Shown: positions 54,201-63,934, numbered from the stretch's first letter. The stretch is DNA of 64,000 nt from Arthrobacter mangrovi (GCF_026011795.1 NZ_BRVS01000018.1:118965-182964); one strand, 5' to 3'. Numbers and translations are program-made. Notes: generated from the sequence alone by a model not told the origin.

Positions 54201-54682
54201 GGTTCCATTTCGAGATGCCGTTCGATGTGGAAGCCTTCCACGAACGGTTCGGCTCGGATGCTGTGCTGCTGCTGCGCATGCACGTCCTGGTCAGCGGGAA
54301 CATCGAGATTCCGGACAGCACACGCGAATCGGTCCAGGACGTTTCCGGCTACCCGGAGATCCAGGAGCTCTACCTGGCCAGCGACGTCCTGATTACCGAC
54401 TATTCGTCCGTCTTCTTCGACTTTGCCATCCTCCGCCGACCCGTCGTCTTCTACGCCTACGATCTGGAGCTCTACCGGGACACACTGCGCGGATTCTATC
54501 TGGACTACAGCACCGAGCTGCCAGGGCCGGTCGTCGACTCCGAGGCCGGTCTCTACGCCGAACTGGAGAAGGCTTTCCAACCGGATGCGGACCGTGACCG
54601 GCGTTTGGAGGCCTTCGTGGCCAAATTCGCCCCGCATGACGATGGCCACGCGACGGAACGCGTCGTCGACGAGCTGTTCTAG
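51206..54682 (+). CDS. Double-domain CDP-glycerol-type glycerophosphotransferase
   Basis: An 1158-residue protein. Residues about 215-405 are beta-rich and resemble the small protein at 43.9 kb (ADLVLVGRDSGSRY, TPYYTFKAKKTSF). Two Glyphos_transf domains follow. The first (about 410-760) has LQHGVMGTKWMVP, IPTWRDWL, CLHPN, VTDYSSVGFDF; the second (about 790-1150) has WHGTPLKRMLHD, YAPTFRD, LRMH, ITDYSSVFFDF. Both keep the catalytic-type His and acidic residues, so one chain could alternate two polyol-phosphate additions. AGGAGA precedes the ATG. The stop codon lies inside a 21-bp inverted repeat. Confidence 0.9.
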   Translation: MNTPSLISKVKSRAEQALDPRSNSARRELHELRVVQSGTTATVDFTVSPGLAPAAVWALHREAGWIRVADVDRASRAPGSPASTDGVTYQVDLNLEHLAQELPDKLGPDWADAPAPADSGTADENGGTAVALYIEIAAAAADIPRYSRDIRSNEEEQPLTSTEFRKLREEAGPEFPATWHAMIGLGRFMLTHADRLAAVTTGTNRAQLYINRNGYLALALNRVLKPYNAVYIRKLSVDGGVVSFIGRLVTRHGTASRADLVLVGRDSGSRYSTTTDLWLDKKATVRGFGLREYRFEAKLDLSPYPDEQLAGETILDAWLEVQEEPGAEPVRTRIGKTKYLARKMSRAGWQRRGQKTLLLTPYYTFKAKKTSFHVELLDTGAFEHLRRRTRIPLQPQRRPGSKPVWLIGERPYKAQDTGLHFFRYMRMQHPEIDAYYVIDPESPERRNLDGLGNVVAFRSKQHFDLALRAERFIGSHHPDFLYPTRMPQFRRTVGGVKVFLQHGVMGTKWMVPNYGKKSAGFDTDLFIVSSEREKEYIVDDFEYPAKDVVVAGLSRFDALFAGDVAVKKNQILIIPTWRDWLTRPELFTESEYFQQWNELLHDERLRRMAVEHDAEIVFCLHPNMQQYRGYFADAPARVISQGEVDVQHLLKESAVMVTDYSSVGFDFSFLEKPVHYFQFDRERFLGPKGSHLDLDEELPGKIAFDADTLLGDLEQTLVSGCVMTEEYLRRSRRFLKFKDRDNSARIFEAVLKARPAQSRIRKLVDPELGERAFGRFRRSRFYFPSMRRFYSAALRLPIDEDLIIFESGIGKQYADSPRYIYEELVRRNDPRTKVWVYRGKLPLKDDRTKVVKRLSPQYYWYLARAKYWVNNQNFPYYIRRRKDGVMIQTWHGTPLKRMLHDLDEVHGRDEGYLDRVSQAVRQWSVLLSPSPYATSAFRSAFKFGGRVLETGYPRNDILAHESARERGAEIKRKLGIPEGKRVVLYAPTFRDSQSNGKGRFHFEMPFDVEAFHERFGSDAVLLLRMHVLVSGNIEIPDSTRESVQDVSGYPEIQELYLASDVLITDYSSVFFDFAILRRPVVFYAYDLELYRDTLRGFYLDYSTELPGPVVDSEAGLYAELEKAFQPDADRDRRLEAFVAKFAPHDDGHATERVVDELF

Positions 54683-54720
54683 CGGCCGGCTCCAGGCAGG
54701 GAGCCGGCCGCTAGAACAGC
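54673..54720. terminator. Inverted repeat overlapping the end of the double TagF gene
   Basis: A perfect 21-bp stem (54673-54693 with 54700-54720, 6-nt loop). The left arm contains the last codons and stop (TAG 54680-54682) of the transferase gene. No T tract follows, so efficiency is uncertain; it also faces the truncated gene on the other strand. Confidence 0.75.
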
Positions 54721-54742
54721 GGCCCTGTCACGGATGGCTTTG

Positions 54743-55003
54743 CTACCCGACCTGCTCAACAATAACCAGGTCCGGCACCGACATGGCCGTAATCCGGCTC
54801 GTCATCCTGATCGGCAGTCCGAGGTGCCACGCCCGCCAGGTGACCTGCTCGTTCAGCGATATAAGTCCGGTTGTCACTCCGGCTACCGCGGGTTCCCTGA
54901 ACTGGGTAAGTGACGCGGCGTGCCCGTCGATGCCGTGCGACAGATCGAAGACTGCAGCCCTGCCGACAGTCGTCCGGGTGACGCACTCGAAGAAGACGCT
55001 CAC
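54743..55003 (-). pseudogene. C-terminally truncated SRPBCC (START-like) protein
   Basis: From GTG 55003 the 86-residue frame begins MSVFFECVTRTTVGRAAVFD and continues LSHGIDGHAASL, AVAGVTTGLISLNEQVTWRA, GLPIRMTSRITAM and DLVIVEQV. This matches the first half of SRPBCC-family polyketide-cyclase-like proteins, which normally run another 50-60 residues after a V-x-E-Q-V-R-G-P-F-type block. Here a stop (TAG 54743-54745) comes right after EQVG, next to the hairpin of the neighbouring gene. A continuation in another frame is short. It is probably a decayed remnant just downstream of tRNA-Arg. Confidence 0.65.
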
Positions 55004-55053
55004 GCGAGGATTGTCGCGCCGATCCAGATGGAACCGTCGACGATGACTACGAG

Positions 55054-55126
55054 CGCCCCGGACAGGAATCGAACCTGCGACCAAGAGATTAGAAGGCTCC
55101 TGCTCTATCCGCTGAGCTACCGAGGC
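55054..55126 (-). tRNA. tRNA-Arg (anticodon UCU)
   Basis: The minus-strand 73-nt cloverleaf has acceptor GCCTCGG pairing with CCGGGGC, D-arm AGCTCAGCGGATAGAGC, anticodon loop CTTCTAA (TCT) and T-arm CAGGTTCGATTCCTG. The anticodon stem has one mismatch next to the loop, common in this isoacceptor. Discriminator G, CCA not encoded. Confidence 0.95.
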
Positions 55127-55320
55127 TTGGCGAAGCTCCGCCAGTCAGCAAGTTTATCCCGATCCGGCCGCGATCCCGAAAGCGGCGCTTCTCTTCCTCC
55201 ACAGGGCGTGCCCTGTGCGAGTAGTCCACAGACGGCGTCCGAAGCATGGCCCGCCGGCGGCGCCGCGAACAGACTGATCTTGCCGGCAACAAGGCCGGCG
55301 GGAAGGGAAGAGGGCTGGAT

Positions 55321-55872
55321 ATGACCGAGTACATTACGGTCCGCGGTGTTGTCGGAACCGAAGTGGAAGCAGGATTGACCAATGGCGGGACGCAGACCGC
55401 CAACTTCAGGCTGGCCTCCTCGGAGCGACGTCTGGAGAAGGATCAGTGGGTGGACAAATCGACCAACTGGTACCGCGTCGAGGCCTACCGCTACCTCGCG
55501 CAGAACATTGTCCACAGCCTGAAGAAGGGCGATCGGGTGATCGTCACCGGCAAACTGAGGCTGCGCCAGTGGGTCCGCGAGGACGGACACCAGGTCACCT
55601 CACCCGAAATCGATGCGGAGTCGATCGGCCACGACCTCAAGTGGGGTACGGCTAAATACGCGCGCAACGTTTCCCGCGGATCCGGCGCCCAAGCCGACGC
55701 CGATGCTGTTGCCCGGCCGGTCTTTGCAGCCGACGGGCAGCCGCACCCCGAGGCGCGGACCTCCGCTCCCGGATCCTGGGACCCGGGTGAAGGGGAACCG
55801 CTGGAGGGGGAGCCGCAAGACGATGAGTACATCGCGGAGGAGGCTGAGGGGCCCATGCGGGCCGCCGGTTAA
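55321..55872 (+). CDS. ssb: Single-stranded DNA-binding protein with atypical C-terminus
   Basis: A 183-residue OB-fold protein: MTEYITVRGVVGTEVEAGL, ANFRLASSERRLEKDQWVDK, NWYRVEAYRYLAQNIVHSLKKGDRVIVTGKLRLRQW. The disordered acidic tail (about 125-183) ends in EAEGPMRAAG and lacks the DDDIPF-type tip that recruits partner proteins in housekeeping SSBs. It is probably the secondary SSB paralogue. ATG 55321 begins the OB fold; an in-frame start upstream would add an Arg-rich 25 residues and is unlikely. Confidence 0.88.
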   Translation: MTEYITVRGVVGTEVEAGLTNGGTQTANFRLASSERRLEKDQWVDKSTNWYRVEAYRYLAQNIVHSLKKGDRVIVTGKLRLRQWVREDGHQVTSPEIDAESIGHDLKWGTAKYARNVSRGSGAQADADAVARPVFAADGQPHPEARTSAPGSWDPGEGEPLEGEPQDDEYIAEEAEGPMRAAG

Positions 55873-55901
55873 CGCATCCATCGGCATGAAACAATGACGG
55901 C

Positions 55902-56420
55902 GTGACCCATCAGCAATCTCTCCCAGCGTCCGTTCGTCTTGGCCGGCTAGCGGGTGTGCTGGCAATCTGCCTCGCCCTTGCTGCCTGTTCGACGGGAGCG
56001 GAGCCGCCCCGACCGGCGGCATCAGGCGCTCCGGCGCCCGCCCCTGCCCCTACGTCGGAAGCGGGGCGGGAGGCGGGCACGGACACGGGCACGGACAAGG
56101 GCCCGGAGACGGCAGAACCGGAGTCCGCTGTGAAGGTGTCCGAACGCAATGTCCGCGTAGAGCTCGAGGACCTGGCGGGGGCGGAACCGAAACCCACGAG
56201 CGAGCAGATGGCCGCCGCCTTCGCCAAGGCCGGCTTCAAGAAGGCCGCCGTGGAAGTGTCGGCCGACATCACGCCTACCGGCCTGGCAGTCGACGCCATT
56301 GAAGCCGCCGCGCCGGTCGACGACAGCTGCATCGTGGGCCAGGTGCGGGACGGCAAGGTGGCAATCTCGGTTCTACCGGTCCTCGACAGCGGAAAGTGCT
56401 TCGTCGGAGGCGCCGCCTAG
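55902..56420 (+). CDS. Secreted lipoprotein of unknown function
   Basis: A 172-residue protein with a signal peptide and lipobox (about LALAAC, Cys near residue 29), then a Pro/Ala/Gly/Thr-rich linker (to about 80). A small C-terminal domain follows (VRVELEDLAGAEPKP, MAAAFAKAGFKKAAVEVSA, DSCIVGQVRDGKVAISVL), with two cysteines that could form a disulfide. It resembles short lipoproteins common in Micrococcaceae. Function unknown. GTG 55902, 29 nt after ssb and 71 nt before ettA. Confidence 0.8.
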   Translation: MTHQQSLPASVRLGRLAGVLAICLALAACSTGAEPPRPAASGAPAPAPAPTSEAGREAGTDTGTDKGPETAEPESAVKVSERNVRVELEDLAGAEPKPTSEQMAAAFAKAGFKKAAVEVSADITPTGLAVDAIEAAAPVDDSCIVGQVRDGKVAISVLPVLDSGKCFVGGAA

Positions 56421-56491
56421 CAGCACTGCGCGCCATTATGCCGGCGGCCGCGAATATGTGTTCCGGCGCCGCACCCACTAGCCTTGAGGGC

Positions 56492-58174
<1,683 letters not shown>

Positions 58175-58229
58175 CGGACCGGACCGCCCACGTCCTTAAG
58201 AAGGACGGACCGGCCGGCCCCGCACGGTG

Positions 58230-58289
58230 AAGTGTTCCCCGGAAGTTGGACTGTGAAATTCGGTCCCGGCTTCCGGGGAACACTTTTTT
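58230..58289 (+). terminator. Intrinsic terminator of ettA
   Basis: A perfect 16-bp stem (58230-58245 with 58270-58285), 24-nt loop, is followed by a run of T (58284-58289). Confidence 0.9.
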
Positions 58290-58324
58290 GCAGGCACGTA
58301 ATTCCTTTTGCAGGCACGCAATTC
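58286..58324. repeat. 20-bp near-perfect tandem repeat
   Basis: TTTTGCAGGCACGTAATTC (58286-58304) and TTTTGCAGGCACGCAATTC (58306-58324) differ by one base and are offset by exactly 20 bp. They directly follow the ettA terminator, whose T tract is part of the first copy. The spacing is about two helical turns. Confidence 0.8.
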
Positions 58325-58380
58325 GTTGATTCCCAGCGATTCCCCGCGGCCGTAGCGGGGTGTGGCTTTCTGCGGGGGAG

Positions 58381-59292
58381 TCAGGCGTCCACCGGGTCGA
58401 TGGTGTCGATCGGAACGCGCATCATGCCCTCCTGGGCTATCGTGGCGACCAGTTCTCCGGCCCGGCTGAAGACGCGGCCCACGCCGAGCCCGCGGGCGCC
58501 GGAGGCGCTGGGGGAATTCTGTACGTACAGCAGCCATTCGTCTGCCCGGAACGGCCGGTGCCACCACATGGCATGGTCCAGGCTGGCGAACTTCATTCCG
58601 GGGCTGATCCACGCGATGCCGTGCGCCCGCAGGATCGGCTCGAGCAAGGTGTAGTCGCTGGCGTAGGCGAGGGCAGCCCTGTGCAGGTCTGGATTATCCG
58701 GCAGCGGCCCCTTGGCCTTCATCCAGACCGAGTTCGTGGGCGTATGTTCCCCTTCCGCGCTGATGTACAGCGGGCTTTGGACATGGCGGATGTCGAAGGG
58801 CCGTTGGAAGGCCCATTGCTGCGCGATGGGGTGGTCGAATTCGCCCAGCAGGTCGGCGGTGCTTGGCAGGGATTCCGGATCGGGGATCCCTTCGGGGAAC
58901 GGCTCCTGGTGGTCCAGTCCGGGCGCCGGTGCCTGGAAGGAGGCGATCATGGACAGGATCGGCACGCCGTTCTGGTAGGCGTGGGTCCTCCGCGCGGAGA
59001 AGGAGCGCCCGTCGCGCAGCCGCTGCACGCCGAAGGTGATTGGCTCATTCGCGTCGCCCGGCCGGAGGAAGTAACCGTGCATGGAGTGGATCTCGCGGTC
59101 AGCGCTGACGGTGCGGACCGCGGCAAGAATCGACTGTGCCAGGACCTGTCCGCCAAAGACGCGCCCGTGGGGCTGCGGCTCGGAGATGCCGACGAAGATC
59201 TCCTCGTCGGTGCGGGCACCTTCCGCCTCGGAGAGATCCAACAGCTTCAGTAGTCCTGCCACTGGATTGGTGCGTTGTTCAGAAGCAGTCAT
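58381..59292 (-). CDS. tesB: Acyl-CoA thioesterase II
   Basis: Double-hotdog thioesterase hydrolysing medium and long acyl-CoAs. N-terminal hotdog contains GRVFGGQVLAQSILAA and the C-terminal one has FASLDHAMWWHRPF with the catalytic-type Asp; the final block AQEGMMRVP is typical. ATG 59292 (MTASEQRTNPVAGLL) follows AGGAG at 6-nt spacing; the longer in-frame extension upstream is not conserved. At 303 residues it is full length. It is convergent with ettA and divergent from the second thioesterase gene. Confidence 0.94.
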   Translation of the reverse strand: MTASEQRTNPVAGLLKLLDLSEAEGARTDEEIFVGISEPQPHGRVFGGQVLAQSILAAVRTVSADREIHSMHGYFLRPGDANEPITFGVQRLRDGRSFSARRTHAYQNGVPILSMIASFQAPAPGLDHQEPFPEGIPDPESLPSTADLLGEFDHPIAQQWAFQRPFDIRHVQSPLYISAEGEHTPTNSVWMKAKGPLPDNPDLHRAALAYASDYTLLEPILRAHGIAWISPGMKFASLDHAMWWHRPFRADEWLLYVQNSPSASGARGLGVGRVFSRAGELVATIAQEGMMRVPIDTIDPVDA

Positions 59293-59419
59293 CAAGTCTC
59301 CTTGCCGTGTTACCCCGTGGTAATAACGGGCTGGCTTCGAGCCTAAGTTACTCCCCGTGCGCCGCTCAACCGATGGCCGCGGTTCGCGCCGCGGAAAGCG
59401 CACCTGAGAAGATGGGAGC

Positions 59420-59962
59420 ATGGCCCACGAAACACGGTTCCCGATCCCGCTTCGCTTCAGTGACATCGATTCCTACGGGCACGTGAACAACGTGACCTTC
59501 CTGAGCCTGCTGGAGACCGCGCGGGTGCAGCTGCACGAGTTGCCTGAGGCTGGCGCGGCCTGGGACGACTATGACGCCCGGGCAGGCGGCAGACTCCCCT
59601 CGGGTGCCGGGAGAGGTACGGCCGAAGGCACATCGTTGAGGGATCTCGCTGGGGCCGGCAACTACACGCTGGTGGGGCGGCAGGAGATCGAGTACCTGGC
59701 GCCGCTGCTGTACCGTCCGGAGCCCGTCTACGTCGGTGTCCGGGTGACCGACGTAGGACGGTCCAGCTTCGAACTGGGCTACACGGTGGCCGAGCGGGAC
59801 GAATCGACCGTCTACGCGGTCGCGGCCACGACCATGGTCCTCGCCAGCCGAGAGACCGGCCGCCCGGTGGCGCTCCCCGAGGCGTACCGGCAGTCGCTGG
59901 AACAGTACCGCGGCGCGGAAGTACCCTTCCGCCGTCGTTCGCGGCAGTCCGAAGGTGCGTGA
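59420..59962 (+). CDS. Acyl-CoA thioesterase, single hotdog (4-HBT type)
   Basis: A 180-residue hotdog protein. The active-site helix region is RFSDIDSYGHVNNVTFLSLLETAR, with Asp and the HVNN motif of YbgC/4-hydroxybenzoyl-CoA thioesterases. The strands NYTLVGRQEIEYLAPLLY, VTDVGRSSFELGYTV and YAVAATTMVLASRETG follow. A Gly/Arg-rich insert (about residues 52-72) separates the helix from the strands. Substrate unknown. The stop overlaps the next gene by 8 nt. Confidence 0.9.
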   Translation: MAHETRFPIPLRFSDIDSYGHVNNVTFLSLLETARVQLHELPEAGAAWDDYDARAGGRLPSGAGRGTAEGTSLRDLAGAGNYTLVGRQEIEYLAPLLYRPEPVYVGVRVTDVGRSSFELGYTVAERDESTVYAVAATTMVLASRETGRPVALPEAYRQSLEQYRGAEVPFRRRSRQSEGA

Positions 59963-60659
59963 CGGCGTGGACCGGACCGCAAGCCTCACCTTGGCGGACC
60001 CGCAAGTGGCCGCAGACTTCCGCACGTTCGTCAGCCGGGCCCGGCGCGTCAACGACGGTGCTGTCCATCTGCAGGCCTGGGGCCAGGTATTGGCAGCCTA
60101 CGTGTGCATCATGAAGCCTTCGGCGCTGGGGGAGGCGACGCCCACCATCCTGGGCCTGCGCACCATGGGGCTCGGGGTGCCTGCGCATGCGGAGGCGACG
60201 GTGTCCCTCGCGGCGGTGGCGGACCGGCTGGCGCGGATGGACGGCAACGACGTGGTGCTGCCCGTGCCGCCGATGGAGGTCCGCGAGTCGTGGACCGGCG
60301 TGCTGCCGCCGCGTTCGGGCTGGGAGCCGGCCGGATCGGTGGCCGCTGACGTCCTCGGTGACGCGGCGGAGGCGGGGATCGCCGAGGTTTCCCGCGCGGT
60401 GCCGGCGAACCCTGGACAGCTGGTGGTCAACACGGCCCGGAACGCGGTCTGGGGCCGGGACCTCGAACTGCCGGCGGGAACCGGGAACCCGGCGGGAATC
60501 GCCGGCGGCATTCCGGCCGGCGCAGCGTTCGCTGCATTCTCGCTCGGCTTCCTGGGCGCGGAGGAACCCGCCATGCTGTTCGGCAACGGACGCTGGCTGC
60601 GGCTCAGCACGTCCCGGGGGCATGTCCTGGCCCGGCGGGCGGTATCGCTGCAGGACTAG
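59955..60659 (+). CDS. Hypothetical protein coupled to the thioesterase gene
   Basis: A 234-residue Ala/Gly-rich protein with no motif I can name. Segments FRTFVSRARRVNDGAVHLQA, QVLAAYVCIMKPSALGE, ILGLRTMGLGVPA and GIPAGAAFAAFSLGFLG suggest a compact alpha/beta fold without a clear membrane anchor. GTG 59955 overlaps the thioesterase stop by 8 nt; GTG 59967 is an alternative. Codon use is like its neighbours, and the overlap suggests a functional link to the thioesterase. Function unknown. Confidence 0.7.
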   Translation: MRDGVDRTASLTLADPQVAADFRTFVSRARRVNDGAVHLQAWGQVLAAYVCIMKPSALGEATPTILGLRTMGLGVPAHAEATVSLAAVADRLARMDGNDVVLPVPPMEVRESWTGVLPPRSGWEPAGSVAADVLGDAAEAGIAEVSRAVPANPGQLVVNTARNAVWGRDLELPAGTGNPAGIAGGIPAGAAFAAFSLGFLGAEEPAMLFGNGRWLRLSTSRGHVLARRAVSLQD

Positions 60660-60742
60660 CACCGGCAGGAGCACGGGACCAGCCCGGGCAGGAGGCCGGC
60701 CCGGCGTGACGGGTCCTTCCTGCACGGCGCGGCCCGGACCGG

Positions 60743-61264
60743 CTAGGCGCTGTTGACCATGGAGTGGGCGGCGCGTTCGAAGTAGTCCCAGAGCGTCTGC
60801 TCGTACAGCGGCGGCAGTTCAAGCGAATCCACGGCTTTGCGCATGTGGTGCAGCCAGCGGTCGCGTGCCTCGAAATCCACCTTGAACGGGTTGTGCCGCA
60901 TGCGCAGCCGCGGGTGGCCGCGCAGTTGGCTGTAGGTGCCCGGGCCGCCCCAGTACTGTTCGAGGAACATCCGCATCCGCTCCGCGGCGGGACCGAGGTC
61001 ATCCTCCGGATACATCGGCCGCAGGACTTCGTCCTCGGCGATGCCTTCGTAGAAGACGTCAACGAGCTTGACGAACGTTTCGTGGCCGCCGACGGCGTCA
61101 TAGAAGTTGTCCGTGTAGTCCGGCTGCGTGAAGGCCTTGGCGGCGGCCGGCGCCGGAGCGAGCGTGGCGAGCGGCCGGCCGAGCCCGGTCAGCCCCGGCC
61201 CGGCAGGGGAAGACGTCCCCGTGCGAACGGGGTTGGGCTCAACGCCGTGCTGCTGTTCGGTCAT
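60743..61264 (-). CDS. glbO: Truncated hemoglobin, group II (GlbO-like)
   Basis: A 173-residue protein. After a Pro/Ala-rich 40-residue leader the globin core begins [20 protein letters not shown] and continues [18 protein letters not shown] and [17 protein letters not shown]. The heme-ligand His lies in [13 protein letters not shown], and the late [12 protein letters not shown] is typical of group II trHbs with the TrpG8-type pocket. Mycobacterial trHbO binds O2 and CO tightly; role here unknown. ATG 61264 with AGGAG upstream was chosen; longer in-frame sequence upstream overlaps another gene. Confidence 0.93.
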   Translation of the reverse strand: MTEQQHGVEPNPVRTGTSSPAGPGLTGLGRPLATLAPAPAAAKAFTQPDYTDNFYDAVGGHETFVKLVDVFYEGIAEDEVLRPMYPEDDLGPAAERMRMFLEQYWGGPGTYSQLRGHPRLRMRHNPFKVDFEARDRWLHHMRKAVDSLELPPLYEQTLWDYFERAAHSMVNSA

Positions 61265-61350
61265 GGTGCTCCTAGCGCGGTCGGGGTGCGTGCTTCCATT
61301 CTTCCAACCGCCCGCCCGGTCCGCGAATTCCCGGGCGGGAGGCCTCCCGG

Positions 61351-61836
61351 TCAGCGGGCTCCCTGGGCCGTTCGGACGCTGGGCTGATGGTGGACGGGGA
61401 AGTTCACCGAGCGGGCGATGAAGCAGAGCTTGCTGGCGTCCGCATGCAGCCGCCGCGCCAGCTCGCTCTGGTCGGGATCGCTGATGGTCACGGTCGGGCG
61501 AAGCGTGGCGGACGTCATTTCTCCGCTGCCGTCGCGGTTCACGTGCAGGATCGCCTCGGCGTCGTCGGTGTACTCGGTGACCAGAACCCCGTGGTTCACG
61601 GCAACGTGGAGGTAGGACAGCATGTGGCACTGCATTAGCGCGGTCAGCAGCAGCTGTTCGGGGTTCCAGCGGTCCTTGTCGCCGTGGAAGACGGGGTCGG
61701 CCGTCCCGGCAAGGTCCGGTAAGCCGGCGGCGCGGACGATGTGGTCCCTGCCGTAGCCGCGGTAGCTCGACGTGCCTGTCCCGCGGTTGCCGGTCCACTG
61801 AAGGGACACGCGGTAGCGATGATTGCTGAGATCCAT
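61351..61836 (-). CDS. OsmC family protein
   Basis: A 161-residue OsmC/Ohr-like protein, which usually reduces organic hydroperoxides with two cysteines. Cys appears in [15 protein letters not shown] and [15 protein letters not shown], matching the reactive and resolving positions. [10 protein letters not shown] gives the start at ATG 61836; a TTG four codons upstream is possible. It lies 26 nt downstream of the large membrane protein gene in the same direction. Confidence 0.9.
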   Translation of the reverse strand: MDLSNHRYRVSLQWTGNRGTGTSSYRGYGRDHIVRAAGLPDLAGTADPVFHGDKDRWNPEQLLLTALMQCHMLSYLHVAVNHGVLVTEYTDDAEAILHVNRDGSGEMTSATLRPTVTISDPDQSELARRLHADASKLCFIARSVNFPVHHQPSVRTAQGAR

Positions 61837-61862
61837 GTCTCCATTCAACCAGTCCGCGGCGG

Positions 61863-63842
61863 TCAGCGGCAGGCCGTGATGCGGTACAGGGCGGCGGTTC
61901 CGCTGGCATCGAGGAGCTGGAAGCCCTGCGTGTAGTCAGCCTGGCGGAATCCGGGCCACTGGCGGCCCTTGACCTTCCGGTGCGCGGGAGCGGCGCTGTC
62001 CGCATAGACGTACTGCGCCCCGATACGCTGCAGTGCGCCGCAGACCTCGGGATCGGTCAGGATGTCCTGGAAATGGTGCCGCAGGTATTCCTCGTCCTTG
62101 GTTCCCTTGTTGGCCACCATCTGCGGGAAGACGACGTGCCGTCCGGTCAGTGCGTACAGGTGGGGGAGGCCGCTGAACGGATCGCCGATGACGACGGCGT
62201 CGGCCGGCAGATCGTCCTTCAGCGACCGCATGAATTCCTCTTCGCCGCCGGACAGGGGCCGGCCCTGCGGGCGAGGCTCCACCGAGTACGGGGATTCGCT
62301 GGCGTTGTATCGCTGCTGGTAGCGGAAGTCTCCGGTGGCAGGATAAATCACGCCGAGGGCGGCGACTCCCACGAGCCCGGCAGCCAGGTGCTGGCGGCCC
62401 GGCGTGCGGTTAAGGGCGGCGATCGGCTTGACCAGGAGCCTTCCGGCCGCGGCCAGGGCGAGGGCGGCAAACACGGCGCCCAGCATCAGCACGAGCGGCA
62501 GGATCCTGGCCGGTTCCTTGTACCAGAAGCCCGCGAGCCAGCGGAACGGCTTTTCGTCTCCGGCGGCCAGTACGAAGATGATGCCGGCGAAGGCCATACC
62601 GGCGACGGCGGGCCGGGCCCTTCTGCTCCACAGGGCGATGATCGCGCCGGCCACCATGAGGATGGCGATCGGATAGTTATAGGAACCGGGTACGGAGAAC
62701 CGGTGGTCCGGCTGGTTCGGCAGATCGAAGACGGCCCAGAGGACGGCCTCCTGCCATGGCGCGTAGGGGTTGCGCGGGTAGTTGATGACGCCCTCGAGCA
62801 CGTTTGAGCGCGCCAGGAACAGGGACATGCCGACGAGAAGCAGTACCGTAGCCGCGGCCCACCCCAGCCCGCGGCGCCAGTCGCGCTGCCATTCGTGGCT
62901 GATGGCCAGGACGACGAAGCGGATCATGTAGACGCCGGCCAGCGCGAGCAGCCCGAACAGGGCCGAGGGGTGGATCCAGATGGTCCCGGCCGTCACCAGC
63001 AGCAGCGCCAGAAGTTCGACCACGATCCGGCGCCGCCTCCCGGCCTGCGGGGCACGGAACTGCATTTCGATCCCGAGCGCCAGGACCGCGGGGACGAGCG
63101 CCATCGCGAACGCGGCCGGCCACTGGCCCTTCGTTCCGATCTGCACGTAGGGGAAGGCGAGCAGCGCCGAGCCGACCAGCGGGGAGAGCACCATGACGGC
63201 CGGAAGATTCGGGAACAGCGCTTTGCCGAGATAGGCCAGCGACACCGGCCAGATGACGGCGGCGATGATGATCATCGCGACGTTGCCCGCGACGACGACG
63301 TCCCCGGGAGCCAGCGACACCAGGGCATGCCAGCCGGTCGGGTAGAACGACGGCGTTCCGCCGCCGAAGATCGGCAGCACGCTCCAGGGACTGGCCTGCC
63401 CGTTCTCCTTGATCCATGCAAGGACGTTGACATGGTAGGTGGGGTCCCAGCCTTGCGAAACCAAGCCGGGCGATCCAATTCCGGCCATCATGGTGGACGC
63501 GATGATGACGGCAGCGGCAGCCAGGGTGCAGCCGGCCAGCACCTTGACGGGACGCGGCAGGGGATTCTCCTGCTCCGGAGCCGGCGGGCGGAGCAGCCTG
63601 CCCACGAGGAAGGCCGCGGCGGCCGAGATGAGGGTGGCTGCCGCGGCGCTGGCCGGGGTCCAGCGGATGCCGGTGAAGAGGCATGCCATGGTCCCCACCG
63701 CCGCGACGGCCGCCGACGCGGCGGGTGCGAGGGCGAGGGACTGGAACGTCGAAAGACGCAGCCCCTTCAGGACCAGGAATCCCGGCAGGTAGAAGGCTGC
63801 CAGGACGGCCAGCGCGGGCACCAGCGCATCGAACCAGCTCAC
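61863..63842 (-). CDS. Large polytopic membrane protein, GT-C-like (DUF6541-type)
   Basis: A 659-residue protein with about 12-13 membrane segments followed by a C-terminal extracytoplasmic domain (from about residue 490: [41 protein letters not shown]-type [11 protein letters not shown]). The first large loop has [18 protein letters not shown] and [16 protein letters not shown], which resemble the acidic first loop of GT-C glycosyltransferases. I infer a lipid-linked-sugar glycosyltransferase, probably for envelope glycans, but the donor and acceptor are unknown. The GTG start has AAGGGA upstream. Confidence 0.75.
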   Translation of the reverse strand: MSWFDALVPALAVLAAFYLPGFLVLKGLRLSTFQSLALAPAASAAVAAVGTMACLFTGIRWTPASAAAATLISAAAAFLVGRLLRPPAPEQENPLPRPVKVLAGCTLAAAAVIIASTMMAGIGSPGLVSQGWDPTYHVNVLAWIKENGQASPWSVLPIFGGGTPSFYPTGWHALVSLAPGDVVVAGNVAMIIIAAVIWPVSLAYLGKALFPNLPAVMVLSPLVGSALLAFPYVQIGTKGQWPAAFAMALVPAVLALGIEMQFRAPQAGRRRRIVVELLALLLVTAGTIWIHPSALFGLLALAGVYMIRFVVLAISHEWQRDWRRGLGWAAATVLLLVGMSLFLARSNVLEGVINYPRNPYAPWQEAVLWAVFDLPNQPDHRFSVPGSYNYPIAILMVAGAIIALWSRRARPAVAGMAFAGIIFVLAAGDEKPFRWLAGFWYKEPARILPLVLMLGAVFAALALAAAGRLLVKPIAALNRTPGRQHLAAGLVGVAALGVIYPATGDFRYQQRYNASESPYSVEPRPQGRPLSGGEEEFMRSLKDDLPADAVVIGDPFSGLPHLYALTGRHVVFPQMVANKGTKDEEYLRHHFQDILTDPEVCGALQRIGAQYVYADSAAPAHRKVKGRQWPGFRQADYTQGFQLLDASGTAALYRITACR

Positions 63843-63934
63843 GAATTGGATCCCTTGGGTTCATCCGGACCTGACTGCGCGCACGGCAAATCATGCCGAA
63901 ATTGAAGGGGTTCCACAATCAGCAAGTCTAGACA

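Noticed and set aside
31935..55126. Whole wall locus as a recently integrated island between two tRNA genes
   Set aside because: No integrase, transposase or flanking direct repeats of tRNA ends are visible, and orn and mptB within the interval are ordinary chromosomal genes. The tRNA borders may be chance.
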